The notes beneath the pieces are model-generated. The model did not search any database, was not told where the DNA came from, and worked only from the letters and a program-made list of their open reading frames with translations. A program made the position numbers and the translations under genes. Below, piece by piece: positions 53,485-61,778 of a stretch of 64,000 nucleotides of DNA. Each line of letters begins with the position of its first letter. The stretch's first letter is position 1. The DNA comes from Rhodospirillaceae bacterium (GTDB lineage: Bacteria; Pseudomonadota; Alphaproteobacteria; Azospirillales; Azospirillaceae): NCBI GenBank assembly GCA_029267445.1, contig JAJUIU010000001.1, positions 1 to 64,000 on the forward strand, read 5' to 3'.

Positions 53485-54978
53485 TCAGAACTCGATCCAG
53501 ACCGTCTTCAGGTCGGTGTACTTCTCCAGGGCGTGCAGGCTCTTGTCGCGCCCGAAGCCGGACTGCTTGAAGCCGCCGAAGGGGGCCGTGATGTCGCTGG
53601 CGTCGAAGCAGTTGATCCAGACGCTGCCGGCCTTCAGGGCGCGCGCCGCCCGCATCGCCACCGACACGTCCTTGGTCCAGATCGCGGCCGCCAGCCCATA
53701 GATCGTGTCGTTCGCGATCCGGAAGGCCTCGTCCGTGTCCTTGAAGGTGAGGGTGGACAGCACCGGCCCGAAAATCTCCTCCCGGGCGATGGTCATGTCG
53801 TTGCGCACCTTGTCGAACACGGTGGGTGCGATGTAGCAGCCGCCGGTCTCGGCGTGCAGCCGCTGCCCGCCGGCCTTCAGCTCCGCCCCTTCGGCCTTGC
53901 CCTTCTCGATATAGGCCAGCACGCGCTCCATCTGGCGGGTGTCCACCATGGCGCCCATGCGGGTGGCGGGGTCCAGCGGGTCGGCCGGTGCCCACTGGCG
54001 TCCGTAATGGATGACCCGCTCCAGGAATTCGTCCTTGATGCTCTCATGCACCAGCAGGCGGGAGCCCGCGTTGCAGACCTCGCCCTGGTTGAAGAAGATG
54101 CCCCCGGCCGCGTTCTGCGCCGCCGTGTCCAGGTCGTGGGCATCGGGCATCACGATGTGCGGGCTCTTGCCGCCGCATTCCAGCGCCACCCGCTTCATGT
54201 TGCTTTCGCCCGCATAGCGCAGGAAGTACTTGCCGACCTCCGTGCTGCCGGTGAAGGCCAGCATGTCCACGTCCATGTGGCGGCCGATGGCCTGCCCGGC
54301 CGTCTCGCCCATGCCTGGCACCACGTTCAGCACGCCCGGCGGCACGCCCGCCTCCAGCGCCAGCTCGCCAAGGCGGATGGCGGTCAGGGGGGACTGTTCC
54401 GCCGGCTTCAGCACCATGGAATTGCCCGTGGCCAGCGCCGGTGCGACCTTCCACACGGCCATCATCAGGGGGAAGTTCCAGGGCACCACCGCACCGATCA
54501 CGCCCAGCGGCTCGCGCAGGATCATGCTGATCGCGTTCGGGCCGGTGGGGCCCACCTGGTCGTAGACCTTGTCGATCGCCTCCGCGTAGTAGGAGATGCA
54601 GCGTGCGGACAGCGGGATGTCGATGCTGCGGCTGTCCCGGATCGGCTTGCCCATGTCCAGCGTCTCGAGCAGGGCCAGCTCGTCCGCGTTCTCCATCACC
54701 AGCTCGGCCAGCCGCAGCAGCACGGCCTTCCGCTCGCGCGGATGCCGATCGCGCCACACGCCCTGTTCGAAGGTCCGGCGGGCTGCGGCCACGGCCCGGT
54801 CCACATCCTCCCGGTCGCAGGCCGCGACCTCCGCCAGCACCTTCCCGTCGCGGGGGCTCACCGTGGCGAAGGTCTTGCCGGAGGCGGCGGGGACGGGCTT
54901 GCCGTCGATCAGGGCCTGATGCGGGAAGCGCAGGCGGGCGGCACGGTCCTGCCAGTCGATGCGGGCGAGGGCGTCCAT
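53485..54978 (-). CDS. puuC: gamma-glutamyl-aminobutyraldehyde/aminobutyraldehyde dehydrogenase
   Basis: NAD(P)-dependent aldehyde dehydrogenase, 497 residues, of the PuuC/YdcW group: oxidises gamma-glutamyl-gamma-aminobutyraldehyde (from PuuB) or 4-aminobutyraldehyde (from the transaminase). Motifs: VVPWNFPLMMAVWKVAPALA, FTGSTEVGKYF, catalytic Glu in ALECGGKSPH, catalytic Cys in FNQGEVCNAGSRL and EIFGPVLSTLTF. The C-terminal FGGFKQSGFGRDKSLHALEK is typical of PuuC. The ATG at 54978 follows a GGAGAG site. It sits alone, transcribed from the 348-base upstream gap that carries a promoter-like element and tandem repeats. Confidence 0.88.
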   Translation of the reverse strand: MDALARIDWQDRAARLRFPHQALIDGKPVPAASGKTFATVSPRDGKVLAEVAACDREDVDRAVAAARRTFEQGVWRDRHPRERKAVLLRLAELVMENADELALLETLDMGKPIRDSRSIDIPLSARCISYYAEAIDKVYDQVGPTGPNAISMILREPLGVIGAVVPWNFPLMMAVWKVAPALATGNSMVLKPAEQSPLTAIRLGELALEAGVPPGVLNVVPGMGETAGQAIGRHMDVDMLAFTGSTEVGKYFLRYAGESNMKRVALECGGKSPHIVMPDAHDLDTAAQNAAGGIFFNQGEVCNAGSRLLVHESIKDEFLERVIHYGRQWAPADPLDPATRMGAMVDTRQMERVLAYIEKGKAEGAELKAGGQRLHAETGGCYIAPTVFDKVRNDMTIAREEIFGPVLSTLTFKDTDEAFRIANDTIYGLAAAIWTKDVSVAMRAARALKAGSVWINCFDASDITAPFGGFKQSGFGRDKSLHALEKYTDLKTVWIEF

Positions 54979-55253
54979 GGTGGCTCTCCTGATGGCGTTC
55001 GGTTCCTGGGCCCGAGAATGCGCGGGCGGGCATGCCGGCGGCAAGGGGGCGGATGGTCGCCGTCGCGGGCACCTGTCATGCCCCATGGCTCCGGCCGTCT
55101 CCGCCCGATCCGCGTCCGCCGCGATCGGACGTCTTGCGTTCCTGAATTGTTCTTGTTACACTGGCGACCGTATCGACGCCGGGAGTCCGTCGTCGTCCGC
55201 CCCGCCAGGGCGGTACGGCGGGTGGCGGGATGGGGCGGGACCGATGCTCCCCG

Positions 55254-55281
55254 ATGATACGATACGCTGGAAACCCGCCAA
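55254..55281 (-). promoter_or_regulatory. predicted promoter for the puuC-type gene
   Basis: On the minus strand: TTGGCG (55276-55281), 16-base spacer, TATCAT (55254-55259). The leader to the puuC-type ATG would be about 270 bases; within the 348-base gap 54979-55326 I see no gene. Confidence 0.45.
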
Positions 55282-55284
55282 AAA

Positions 55285-55314
55285 CGTAACACGGCGTATC
55301 ACAGCGTAACACAG
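55285..55314. repeat. three tandem 10-bp repeats next to the -35 element
   Basis: cgtaacacgg, cgtatcacag, cgtaacacag follow each other without spacer, consensus cgtawcacrg. They begin 3 bases upstream of the predicted -35, covering about -38 to -67, on one helical face: the position of an activator binding site. Confidence 0.6.
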
Positions 55315-55326
55315 GCGCCCATCCGG

Positions 55327-56118
55327 TCAGGCGAAACCCTGCCACTGCCAGTCCCCGACCATGCCGACATGGCTGCGCAGCCCATGTTCCGGCTCCCACA
55401 GATGCAGACCGATGGCCGGCGGCTCCGCCGTCCAGCGCGGCGGCGCCTCGGGCCGCAGGTCCAGCGCCATCTGGAAGGCGGTGGACGGCGCGCCGAACGC
55501 GACCGTCCCGGCATAGGCCACGGCCGTGGCCCGGTGGTTGTGCCCGCACAGCACCCCGGCGATGGGGTATGCGCGCAGGATGTCTGCCAGCGCCTGCGCC
55601 CCCTCGCAGCGGATCGCGTCCATGAAGCCGATGCCGCTGGCGAAGGGCGGGTGGTGCATGATCACCAGGGTCGGCCGCTCCGGCGCTTCGGCCAGCCGCG
55701 CCGCGATCCAATCCAGCCGTTCCCGGCACAGCCGCCCCTCGATCCGGCCCGCGACCACCGTGTCCAGCGCCAGCACGCGCAGCGGGCCGGCATCGCGGAC
55801 GTAATGCAGGAACGGGCCCTCCGCCGGGAACAGGCCAAGATGCCCGAAGGCGGCGCGCATCCCGGCACGGTCGTCATGGTTGCCGGGGATCGGCAGCCAC
55901 GGCATCTCCAGCCGCGCCAGTCGCGGGGCCGCCGCCTCGTACTCCCCCGGCTTCGGGCCGTTCACGATGTCGCCCGTGACCACGACCAGATCGGGCCGGG
56001 GCCGCAGCCGGTTGACATGGGCGACCGCCGCCTCCAGCGCCGCGTTCGTGTCGAACCGGCCGAGGGCGAGGGTGCCCTCGGCCGTCGCGTGCAGGTCGGT
56101 CATCTGGGCGATCAGCAT
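55327..56118 (-). CDS. calcineurin-like metallophosphoesterase (CpdA-like)
   Basis: Di-metal phosphodiesterase, 263 residues. The motifs are complete: MTDLHAT (the first usually DxH), VVVTGDIVNGP, IPGNHDDRAG, VIMHHPPFASGI and CGHNHRATA. Members with GDIVNGP and this spacing are often annotated as 3',5'-cyclic AMP phosphodiesterase CpdA, though the substrate is not proven. ATG 56118 preferred; a GTG six codons earlier is possible. Divergent from the creatininase-family gene. Confidence 0.88.
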   Translation of the reverse strand: MLIAQMTDLHATAEGTLALGRFDTNAALEAAVAHVNRLRPRPDLVVVTGDIVNGPKPGEYEAAAPRLARLEMPWLPIPGNHDDRAGMRAAFGHLGLFPAEGPFLHYVRDAGPLRVLALDTVVAGRIEGRLCRERLDWIAARLAEAPERPTLVIMHHPPFASGIGFMDAIRCEGAQALADILRAYPIAGVLCGHNHRATAVAYAGTVAFGAPSTAFQMALDLRPEAPPRWTAEPPAIGLHLWEPEHGLRSHVGMVGDWQWQGFA

Positions 56119-56179
56119 GGGCAAAGGCTCCGGCACTTCGGTATGGTTGCGCCCGCATCGACGGGGGAGGGAGGTGCTC

Positions 56180-56965
56180 GTGGTCCAAGCAAATCGCGAC
56201 TGGTCCGCCCTGACAACCGTTCAGGCGGCACGCCTGCCCGCCAACACGGTCGCCATCCTGCCCGTCGCCGCGACGGAGCAGCACGGCCCGCACCTGCCCC
56301 TGTCCACCGACACCGTGATCGCCCAGGGCATCCTCGACCGGGCACTCACGCTGCTGCCCGACACCATCCCCGCCTTCGCCCTGCCGCTGCTGGCCATCGG
56401 GCATTCCCCGGAACACGCCGCCTACGCCGGAACCCTCACGCTGCGGGCCGAAACGCTGATGCGCGTGCTCGCCGATCTCGCCGAAGGGGTGGCGAAGGCG
56501 GGCGTGCGCCGCATCGTCCTGTTCACCAGCCATGGCGGCAACCCGCCGGCCCTCGACCTCGTCGCGGTGGACCTGCGGACCCGCCTCGGCCTGTTCGTCA
56601 TGCCGGCGCACTGGGAACGATTCGGCCTGCCCGACGGGCTGTTCGGCGAGGTGGAGCGCCGCTTCGGCATCCATGCCGGGGCCATCGAGACCAGCCTCAT
56701 GCTCCACCTCCGCCCCGACCTCGTCCGGCGGGAGGAACTGCGGGATTTCCCGTCCCGGGCGTCGGCCGTGGCGGCGGCGAACCGCTGGCTCCACCTGCAC
56801 GCCGCCGGGTGGGCCGCCCAGGACCTGAACCCGGCCGGTGCCGTCGGCGACGCCCGCGCCGCGACGGCGGAGAAGGGGCGGGCGGTCCTGGAGCATGCGG
56901 CCCGTGGCTTGGCCGATCTGGTGGCGGAGATCGCGGCGCACGACCCCCTGTTCCCGTCCCCGTGA
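56180..56965 (+). CDS. creatininase-family amidase
   Basis: Metal-dependent amidohydrolase of the creatininase/MftE/ArfB fold. 261 residues. Metal and catalytic residues appear in ATEQHGPHLPLSTDT and FTSHGGNPPALDLV, with GHSPEHAAYAGTLTL between. The start is GTG: 56180 is well spaced from GGGAGGGAGG; GTG 56174 is an alternative. The family includes creatinine amidohydrolase, pyrimidine-ring and riboflavin-pathway enzymes, so the substrate is open. 166 bases before the GMC oxidoreductase on the same strand. Confidence 0.85.
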   Translation: MVQANRDWSALTTVQAARLPANTVAILPVAATEQHGPHLPLSTDTVIAQGILDRALTLLPDTIPAFALPLLAIGHSPEHAAYAGTLTLRAETLMRVLADLAEGVAKAGVRRIVLFTSHGGNPPALDLVAVDLRTRLGLFVMPAHWERFGLPDGLFGEVERRFGIHAGAIETSLMLHLRPDLVRREELRDFPSRASAVAAANRWLHLHAAGWAAQDLNPAGAVGDARAATAEKGRAVLEHAARGLADLVAEIAAHDPLFPSP

Positions 56966-57131
56966 CCCCTTACCCCGTTCGATAGGTCTGATGGGTTAAC
57001 GCGCCCGTGCGCCTTGGAGGGCGCGGTGCGGGGCGGACATTCTGCCGCGCGGAACCGATCCGCCCCTCCGCCGCGTTCACGCGGGGGCGGATGGACGCCC
57101 GGGCCGCCCCCGAACGCTGACGGACAGGGAC

Positions 57132-58703
57132 ATGATCATCGATTTCCGCGAAATGGACGACGGGACCCGTCTCCAGGCCGACATCTGCATCGTCGGGGCC
57201 GGGGCCGCCGGCATCGCCCTCGCGGTGGAACTCGCCAAGACGGGGGCCGACATCCTGGTCCTGGAATCGGGCGGCCGGGAGTTCGAACCGGCGGTGCAGA
57301 ACCTCTACGCCGGTCCGAACGTCGGGCTCCATTACTTCGACAACGACCTGTCGCGGCTGCGCTATTTCGGCGGCACAACGAACCACTGGGGCGGGCGCTG
57401 CATCGCCATGGACGCGCTCGATTTCCGGGAGCGGGCCTGGGTGCCCCACAGCGGCTGGCCGATCACCCGGGCGGAGTTGGAGCCCTACTATCAACGGGCG
57501 GCGGTCTTCCTGAACATGGGCCGGGCGGAAACCGACGCCGCGCACTGGCCGGAACGCGGCATCCGGCTCGATGCCTTCGACCCCGCCAAGCTGGAGAACG
57601 TCACCTGGCAGGTCAGCCCGCTGATCCCCTTCACCGCCGGCTACACCGAGCCCTTGGAGAAGGCGGAAAACGTGCGGGTGGTCCTGCACTGCAACGTCAC
57701 GAACATCCAGGCGGCGGAGAACGCGGCGAGCGTGACGCGCCTGGATGTGAGGAACCTCGAAGGCAAGACCGGCACGGTGGAGGCCCGGACCTATGTGCTG
57801 GCGACGGGCGCCCTGGAGGTTCCCCGCCTGATGCTGGCCTCCGACGGCGTGGAGAAGGCCGGGATCGGCAACCGCCACGATCTGGTCGGCCGGTTCTTCA
57901 TGGAGCATCCGCACGCCTTCACGACCGTGCTGCTGGCGGCGGACGAGGCGGATTTCCTCGCCCGCTACGGCTATCACGTCTTCAACGACCACGAGATGCA
58001 GATCGGCCTCGCCCTCGGCCACCCGCTGCAGGAGCGGGAGGGCGTGCTGAACGCGTCGGCCAGCCTGGATTTCCGCATCGATCCGGAGGCCGGCATCCTG
58101 GCCCTGCGCGACATCTACCGCGCGGTCAAGGCCGGCCAGCTGCCGGTCGCCCTGGGCGACAAGCTCTACGCCGTCATGGCCGATATCGACGGCGTGGTGG
58201 GGCAGGCCTACCGACGCGTGCGGGGGCAGAAGCTCGGCGGGCCGACCGTGCCGGGCTTCATCCTGCGCACGGAACAGGCCCCCAATCCGGACAGCCGCGT
58301 GACCCTGGTCGACGAGCGGGACGCGCTGGGCATGCGCCGCATCGCGCTCGACTGGCGCCTGAACGAACAGGACAAGCGGACGCTGGACGTGATGTCGCGG
58401 GCCATCGCGGAGGAGGTCGGGCGCCTGGGGCTCGGTCGTGTAAGGGTCGACGGCTGGGTGACCGAGGGGCCGGAGAACTGGGGGCCGGACATGGAGGGCG
58501 GCTTCCACCACATGGGCACCACCCGGATGCACGCGGACCCGAAGCGGGGAGTCGTCGACGCCGACAGCCGCGTCCACGGCTACGCCAATCTCTATATCGC
58601 GGGCCCTTCCGTGTTCACCACCGGCGGCTATGCGAACCCCACGCTGACCCTCGTCGCCCTGACGATGCGCCTCGCGGACCGGCTGGCGGCGGATTTCGCC
58701 TGA
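57132..58703 (+). CDS. GMC-family FAD oxidoreductase
   Basis: 523 residues. The FAD-binding Rossmann motif CIVGAGAAGIALAVELAKTG is at the N-terminus, then the GMC signature-like YFGGTTNHWGGRCIAMD, and the C-terminal domain with FHHMGTTRMHADP (active-site His-His) and FTTGGYANPTLTLVAL. GMC enzymes oxidise alcohols or sugars using FAD; related bacterial enzymes act in sugar or sterol modification. No signal peptide and no cytochrome partner nearby. Substrate unknown. Confidence 0.88.
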   Translation: MIIDFREMDDGTRLQADICIVGAGAAGIALAVELAKTGADILVLESGGREFEPAVQNLYAGPNVGLHYFDNDLSRLRYFGGTTNHWGGRCIAMDALDFRERAWVPHSGWPITRAELEPYYQRAAVFLNMGRAETDAAHWPERGIRLDAFDPAKLENVTWQVSPLIPFTAGYTEPLEKAENVRVVLHCNVTNIQAAENAASVTRLDVRNLEGKTGTVEARTYVLATGALEVPRLMLASDGVEKAGIGNRHDLVGRFFMEHPHAFTTVLLAADEADFLARYGYHVFNDHEMQIGLALGHPLQEREGVLNASASLDFRIDPEAGILALRDIYRAVKAGQLPVALGDKLYAVMADIDGVVGQAYRRVRGQKLGGPTVPGFILRTEQAPNPDSRVTLVDERDALGMRRIALDWRLNEQDKRTLDVMSRAIAEEVGRLGLGRVRVDGWVTEGPENWGPDMEGGFHHMGTTRMHADPKRGVVDADSRVHGYANLYIAGPSVFTTGGYANPTLTLVALTMRLADRLAADFA

Positions 58704-58799
58704 GGCGCGAATCGCCGGGGGCAGGGCGGGCGGCACTTTCCAGACGGCGCGGGCGGATGATATTGCGGGTGACCGTCCCGGTAACGCGCAGCCCGACCC

Positions 58800-59591
58800 A
58801 TGCCGACCGTCTCAGCCAAGGTGCCCGACAGGGTCGCCCTCGTCACCGGCGGGGCGCAGCGGATCGGCCGCGCCATCGTGGAGGAGCTGGCGGCCAATGG
58901 CTGGTCCGTCGCCATCCACTTCAACCGCTCCGCCGGCCCGGCGCAGGAGTTGGCGGCCCTGATCGAGGCGCGGGGCGGGCGGGCCGAGGCGTTCGGCGCC
59001 GATCTGTCGGACGCCGACGCGCCGGACAGGCTGGTTGCGCGGGCGGTTGAGGCGCTGGGTTCCCTGACGGCGCTGGTCAACAGCGCCTCCCTGTTCCGCT
59101 TCGACACGGCGGAGACGGCGACGGCCGACGGCTGGGACGCCCACCTGGACACGAACCTGCGCGGCCCGGCCTTCCTGGCGCGGGCCTTCGCCCGGCACTG
59201 CGATCCGGCGGGCGATCCGGTCGTCGTAAACATCCTCGACCAGAAGGTCGTCAACCTGAACCCCGACTTCTTCAGCTACACGGTCAGCAAGCTGGCGCTG
59301 GAGGGGCTGACGCGCCTGCTGGCGCTGACCTGGGCTGGGCGCATCCGTGTGCATGGTCTGGCCCCCGGCCTGACGCTGCCGTCCGACGACCAGACGGAGG
59401 AGGAGTTCGCACGCGCCCACGCCGCGTCCCCCCTCGGTCTCGGCTCGACGGCGGCGGATATCGCGCGCACCGTGCGCTTCATCCTGGAAACCCCGGGCTA
59501 CCGGGGCGATCTTCTCGTCGTCGACGGGGGCCAGCACCTGCAGCCGCGCGCCCGCGACGTCATGTTCGAAATCCGTGAGGACGATCGATGA
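58800..59591 (+). CDS. short-chain dehydrogenase, probable pteridine/dihydromonapterin reductase
   Basis: 263 residues, Rossmann-fold SDR: VALVTGGAQRIGRAIVEELA (the Arg after GG is typical of pteridine reductases), HFNRSAG, VNSASLFRF, and the active-site Tyr-Lys in FSYTVSKLALEGL, followed by HGLAPGLTLPSDDQTEEEF. ATGA overlap with folB strongly suggests a role in pterin metabolism: reducing dihydropterins such as dihydromonapterin (FolM-like). Function inferred from context and motif, not proven. Confidence 0.85.
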   Translation: MPTVSAKVPDRVALVTGGAQRIGRAIVEELAANGWSVAIHFNRSAGPAQELAALIEARGGRAEAFGADLSDADAPDRLVARAVEALGSLTALVNSASLFRFDTAETATADGWDAHLDTNLRGPAFLARAFARHCDPAGDPVVVNILDQKVVNLNPDFFSYTVSKLALEGLTRLLALTWAGRIRVHGLAPGLTLPSDDQTEEEFARAHAASPLGLGSTAADIARTVRFILETPGYRGDLLVVDGGQHLQPRARDVMFEIREDDR

Positions 59592-60001
59592 ATCCCGGCC
59601 TCGACGCCGTCCGCCTGGGCCTGCTGGCGAAGCTGGGGGAGGCGCGCGCCATCTATCTGCGCGACTACGCCCTCACCTGCTCGATCGGCATCCACGATTT
59701 TGAAAGGGCCGCCCCCCAACGGGTGCTGGTGAACATCGAGCTGTACCTGAAGCCGCACAGCCCCCAGGCGGACGAGATCGACCAGGTGCTCGACTACGAT
59801 TTCCTGCGCCGGCGCATCGCCGACTTCGCCATGGGCAAGCACTTCAATCTCCAGGAGACCCTGCTGGACGGCATCATGGCGATCTGCCTTGAACCGCCGG
59901 TGGTCCTGGGTGCGCGCGTCCGGACGGAGAAGCCGGACGTCTACCCCGACTGCGACGCGGTCGGGCTTGAGGTCATCAGGTTCAAGGAGCCGAATTCATG
60001 A
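59588..60001 (+). CDS. folB: dihydroneopterin aldolase
   Basis: Converts 7,8-dihydroneopterin to 6-hydroxymethyl-dihydropterin in folate synthesis. 137 residues, a little longer than usual at the N-terminus (about 20 extra). Core motifs: IYLRDYALTCSIGIHDFERA, QRVLVNIELYL, DYDFLRRRI and FNLQETLLDGI; the catalytic Glu-Lys region ends with RTEKPDVYPDCDAVGLEV. Overlaps the SDR upstream and the transporter gene downstream by 4 bases each, so all are coupled. Confidence 0.93.
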   Translation: MNPGLDAVRLGLLAKLGEARAIYLRDYALTCSIGIHDFERAAPQRVLVNIELYLKPHSPQADEIDQVLDYDFLRRRIADFAMGKHFNLQETLLDGIMAICLEPPVVLGARVRTEKPDVYPDCDAVGLEVIRFKEPNS

Positions 60002-60990
60002 GGTTGGGGCTGTTGGGGCTTGTCGCCGGGCTCATCCTGGCGCTTACGGGGGCGGCCCAGGCGCGGGAGAAGCTTGTGTTCGCGACCGATTGGCGCGCCC
60101 AGGCGGAGCATGGCGGCTTCTATCAGGCGGTTGCGGCCGGGCTCTATGCCAAGCGCGGCCTGGACGTGACCCTGCGGCAGGGCGGGGTGGGGATGGACCC
60201 GCAGCAGCTCCTGGCCGCGGGCGCCATCGACGCCGCCATGGGCTCCAGCGGCTTCTTCACCCTCAATCTGGTGGAGGCCAAGGCGCCGGTTGTCACCGTG
60301 GCGGCGATCTTCCAGAAGGACCCCTGGATCCTGATGACCCACCCGCGCGACGATGTGAACGGGCTGGCCGACATGAAGGGCAAGCCGATCCATATCGGCG
60401 ACCCGTCCGTGAATACCATCTGGCGCTGGCTGAAGTCGCGCTACGGCTTCCAGGACTCCCAGATCCGGAAATACACCTTCAACATCGCCCCGTTCCTGGT
60501 GAACAAGGATGCGATCCAGCAGGGCTACGTGACGTCGGAGCCCTTCACCGCCGAGAAGCAGGGCGTGAAGCCGGAGGTCTATCTGCTGGCCGACAACGGA
60601 TATCTCAGCTACGCCGCCACCATCATGGTCCGCCGGGAACTGGTCGAGACGAAGCCTGAGGTGGTCCAGGCCTTCGTGGAGGCGAGCATCGAGGGCTGGT
60701 ACCAGTACCTTCACGGCGACCCGTCGGCGGCGAACGCCCTGATCAAGCGCGACAATCCGGAGATGGATGACGCCACCCTGGACTACGCCCGCCGCAAGAT
60801 GGTCGAGTACGGCATCGTCGACAGCGGCGACGCGGCCGAGGGTGGGATCGGCGCCATGACGGAGGCCCGCTGGGACGCCTTCACGAAGGAGATGCAGTCC
60901 CTTGGCATCTATCCGGCCGATCTCGACTGGCGGGCGGGCGTGGATTTCCGCTTCGTGAACAAGGGCCATGGCCGGGAGCTGAAGCCCTGA
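59998..60990 (+). CDS. NMT1/ThiY-like ABC transporter substrate-binding protein
   Basis: Periplasmic binding protein of the NMT1/THI5-like family. 330 residues: signal peptide (about 1-22, LGLVAGLILALTGAAQA), then FATDWRAQAEHGGFYQAVAAGLY, the Asp-Trp and His-Gly-Gly of ThiY-type proteins that bind formylaminopyrimidine. Further DMKGKPIHIGDPSVNTIWRW and GYVTSEPFTAEKQ. In ThiXYZ this brings in thiamine pyrimidine precursors; here the coupling to folB suggests a pyrimidine or pterin ligand. Start overlaps folB (ATGA). Confidence 0.88.
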   Translation: MRLGLLGLVAGLILALTGAAQAREKLVFATDWRAQAEHGGFYQAVAAGLYAKRGLDVTLRQGGVGMDPQQLLAAGAIDAAMGSSGFFTLNLVEAKAPVVTVAAIFQKDPWILMTHPRDDVNGLADMKGKPIHIGDPSVNTIWRWLKSRYGFQDSQIRKYTFNIAPFLVNKDAIQQGYVTSEPFTAEKQGVKPEVYLLADNGYLSYAATIMVRRELVETKPEVVQAFVEASIEGWYQYLHGDPSAANALIKRDNPEMDDATLDYARRKMVEYGIVDSGDAAEGGIGAMTEARWDAFTKEMQSLGIYPADLDWRAGVDFRFVNKGHGRELKP

Positions 60991-61010
60991 CGCCGCCGAC
61001 ATTCCCCCCG

Positions 61011-61778
61011 TTGCTGCGCATCGCCGGGCTCGATCTCGTCTGGCCCGATGGGCGCAAGGCGCTCGACGGCGTCGATCTCACGGTCGGAGCGGGGGAGTTC
61101 CTGTCCATCGTCGGCCCGTCCGGCTGCGGCAAGAGCACCCTGCTACGGATCGTCGCCGGCCTGATCCCGCCGTCGGCGGGCGGGCTGGACTGGTCCGACG
61201 CGCCGACGTCGGGCGGGATCGGCTTCGTCTTCCAGGAGCCGACGCTGATGCCCTGGGCGAAGGTGCTGGACAATGTCCGCCTTCCTCTCGACCTCGCGCG
61301 TGTGCCCCGGAAGGAGGGCGGTGTGCGCGCGATGCAGCAGCTCGAACGGGTCGGGCTGGCCGATTTCTCAGCGGCTTACCCGCGTGAGCTGTCGGGCGGC
61401 ATGAGGATGCGGGTTGCCCTGGCGCGCGCCCTGGTCACGCGGCCCCGGCTGCTTCTGCTGGACGAGCCCTTCGCCGCCTTGGACGAGATCACCCGGTTCA
61501 AGCTGAACGACGACATCCTGGCCCTCTGGCGAGAGGCCGGCGTCACCGCCCTGTTCGTCACCCACAGCGTGTTCGAGGCGGTCTACCTTTCCACACGTGT
61601 CGCCGTCATGTCGGCGCGGCCGGGGCGGATCGTCGCCGACATCGCCATCGACCTGCAGCACCACCGGCAGCAGTCCATGCGGACGGAGCCGGCCTTCGGC
61701 GCCCTCTGTCGCCGCGTCTCCGACGCGCGTTCGGCCGGCATGGCGGGCGGCATGGCGGGCGGGGAGGTGGCGGCGTGA
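61011..61778 (+). CDS. ABC transporter ATP-binding protein (ThiZ/TauB-like)
   Basis: 255-residue ATPase of the importer. Walker A IVGPSGCGKSTLLRIVAG, Q-loop FVFQEPTLMPWA, signature ELSGGMRMRVALARAL, Walker B LLLLDEPFAALDE and H-loop FVTHSVFEAVYLS. It starts at TTG 61011, with no clear ribosome site; a CTG at 60987 preceded by GGGAG would add eight residues and overlap the upstream stop. The C-terminus has Gly/Met repeats (AGGMAGG). Its GTGA overlaps the permease start. Confidence 0.9.
   Translation: MLRIAGLDLVWPDGRKALDGVDLTVGAGEFLSIVGPSGCGKSTLLRIVAGLIPPSAGGLDWSDAPTSGGIGFVFQEPTLMPWAKVLDNVRLPLDLARVPRKEGGVRAMQQLERVGLADFSAAYPRELSGGMRMRVALARALVTRPRLLLLDEPFAALDEITRFKLNDDILALWREAGVTALFVTHSVFEAVYLSTRVAVMSARPGRIVADIAIDLQHHRQQSMRTEPAFGALCRRVSDARSAGMAGGMAGGEVAA

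Noticed and set aside
55327-56118. Metallophosphoesterase as part of the polyamine locus
   Set aside because: It is on the same strand as the puuC-type gene but a separate promoter and repeat array lie between; no functional link is visible.
56180-58703. Mycofactocin-type locus (creatininase-family gene next to a GMC oxidoreductase recalls MftE and MftG)
   Set aside because: No MftA precursor, MftB or radical-SAM MftC gene is nearby, and the GMC protein is of a general type.
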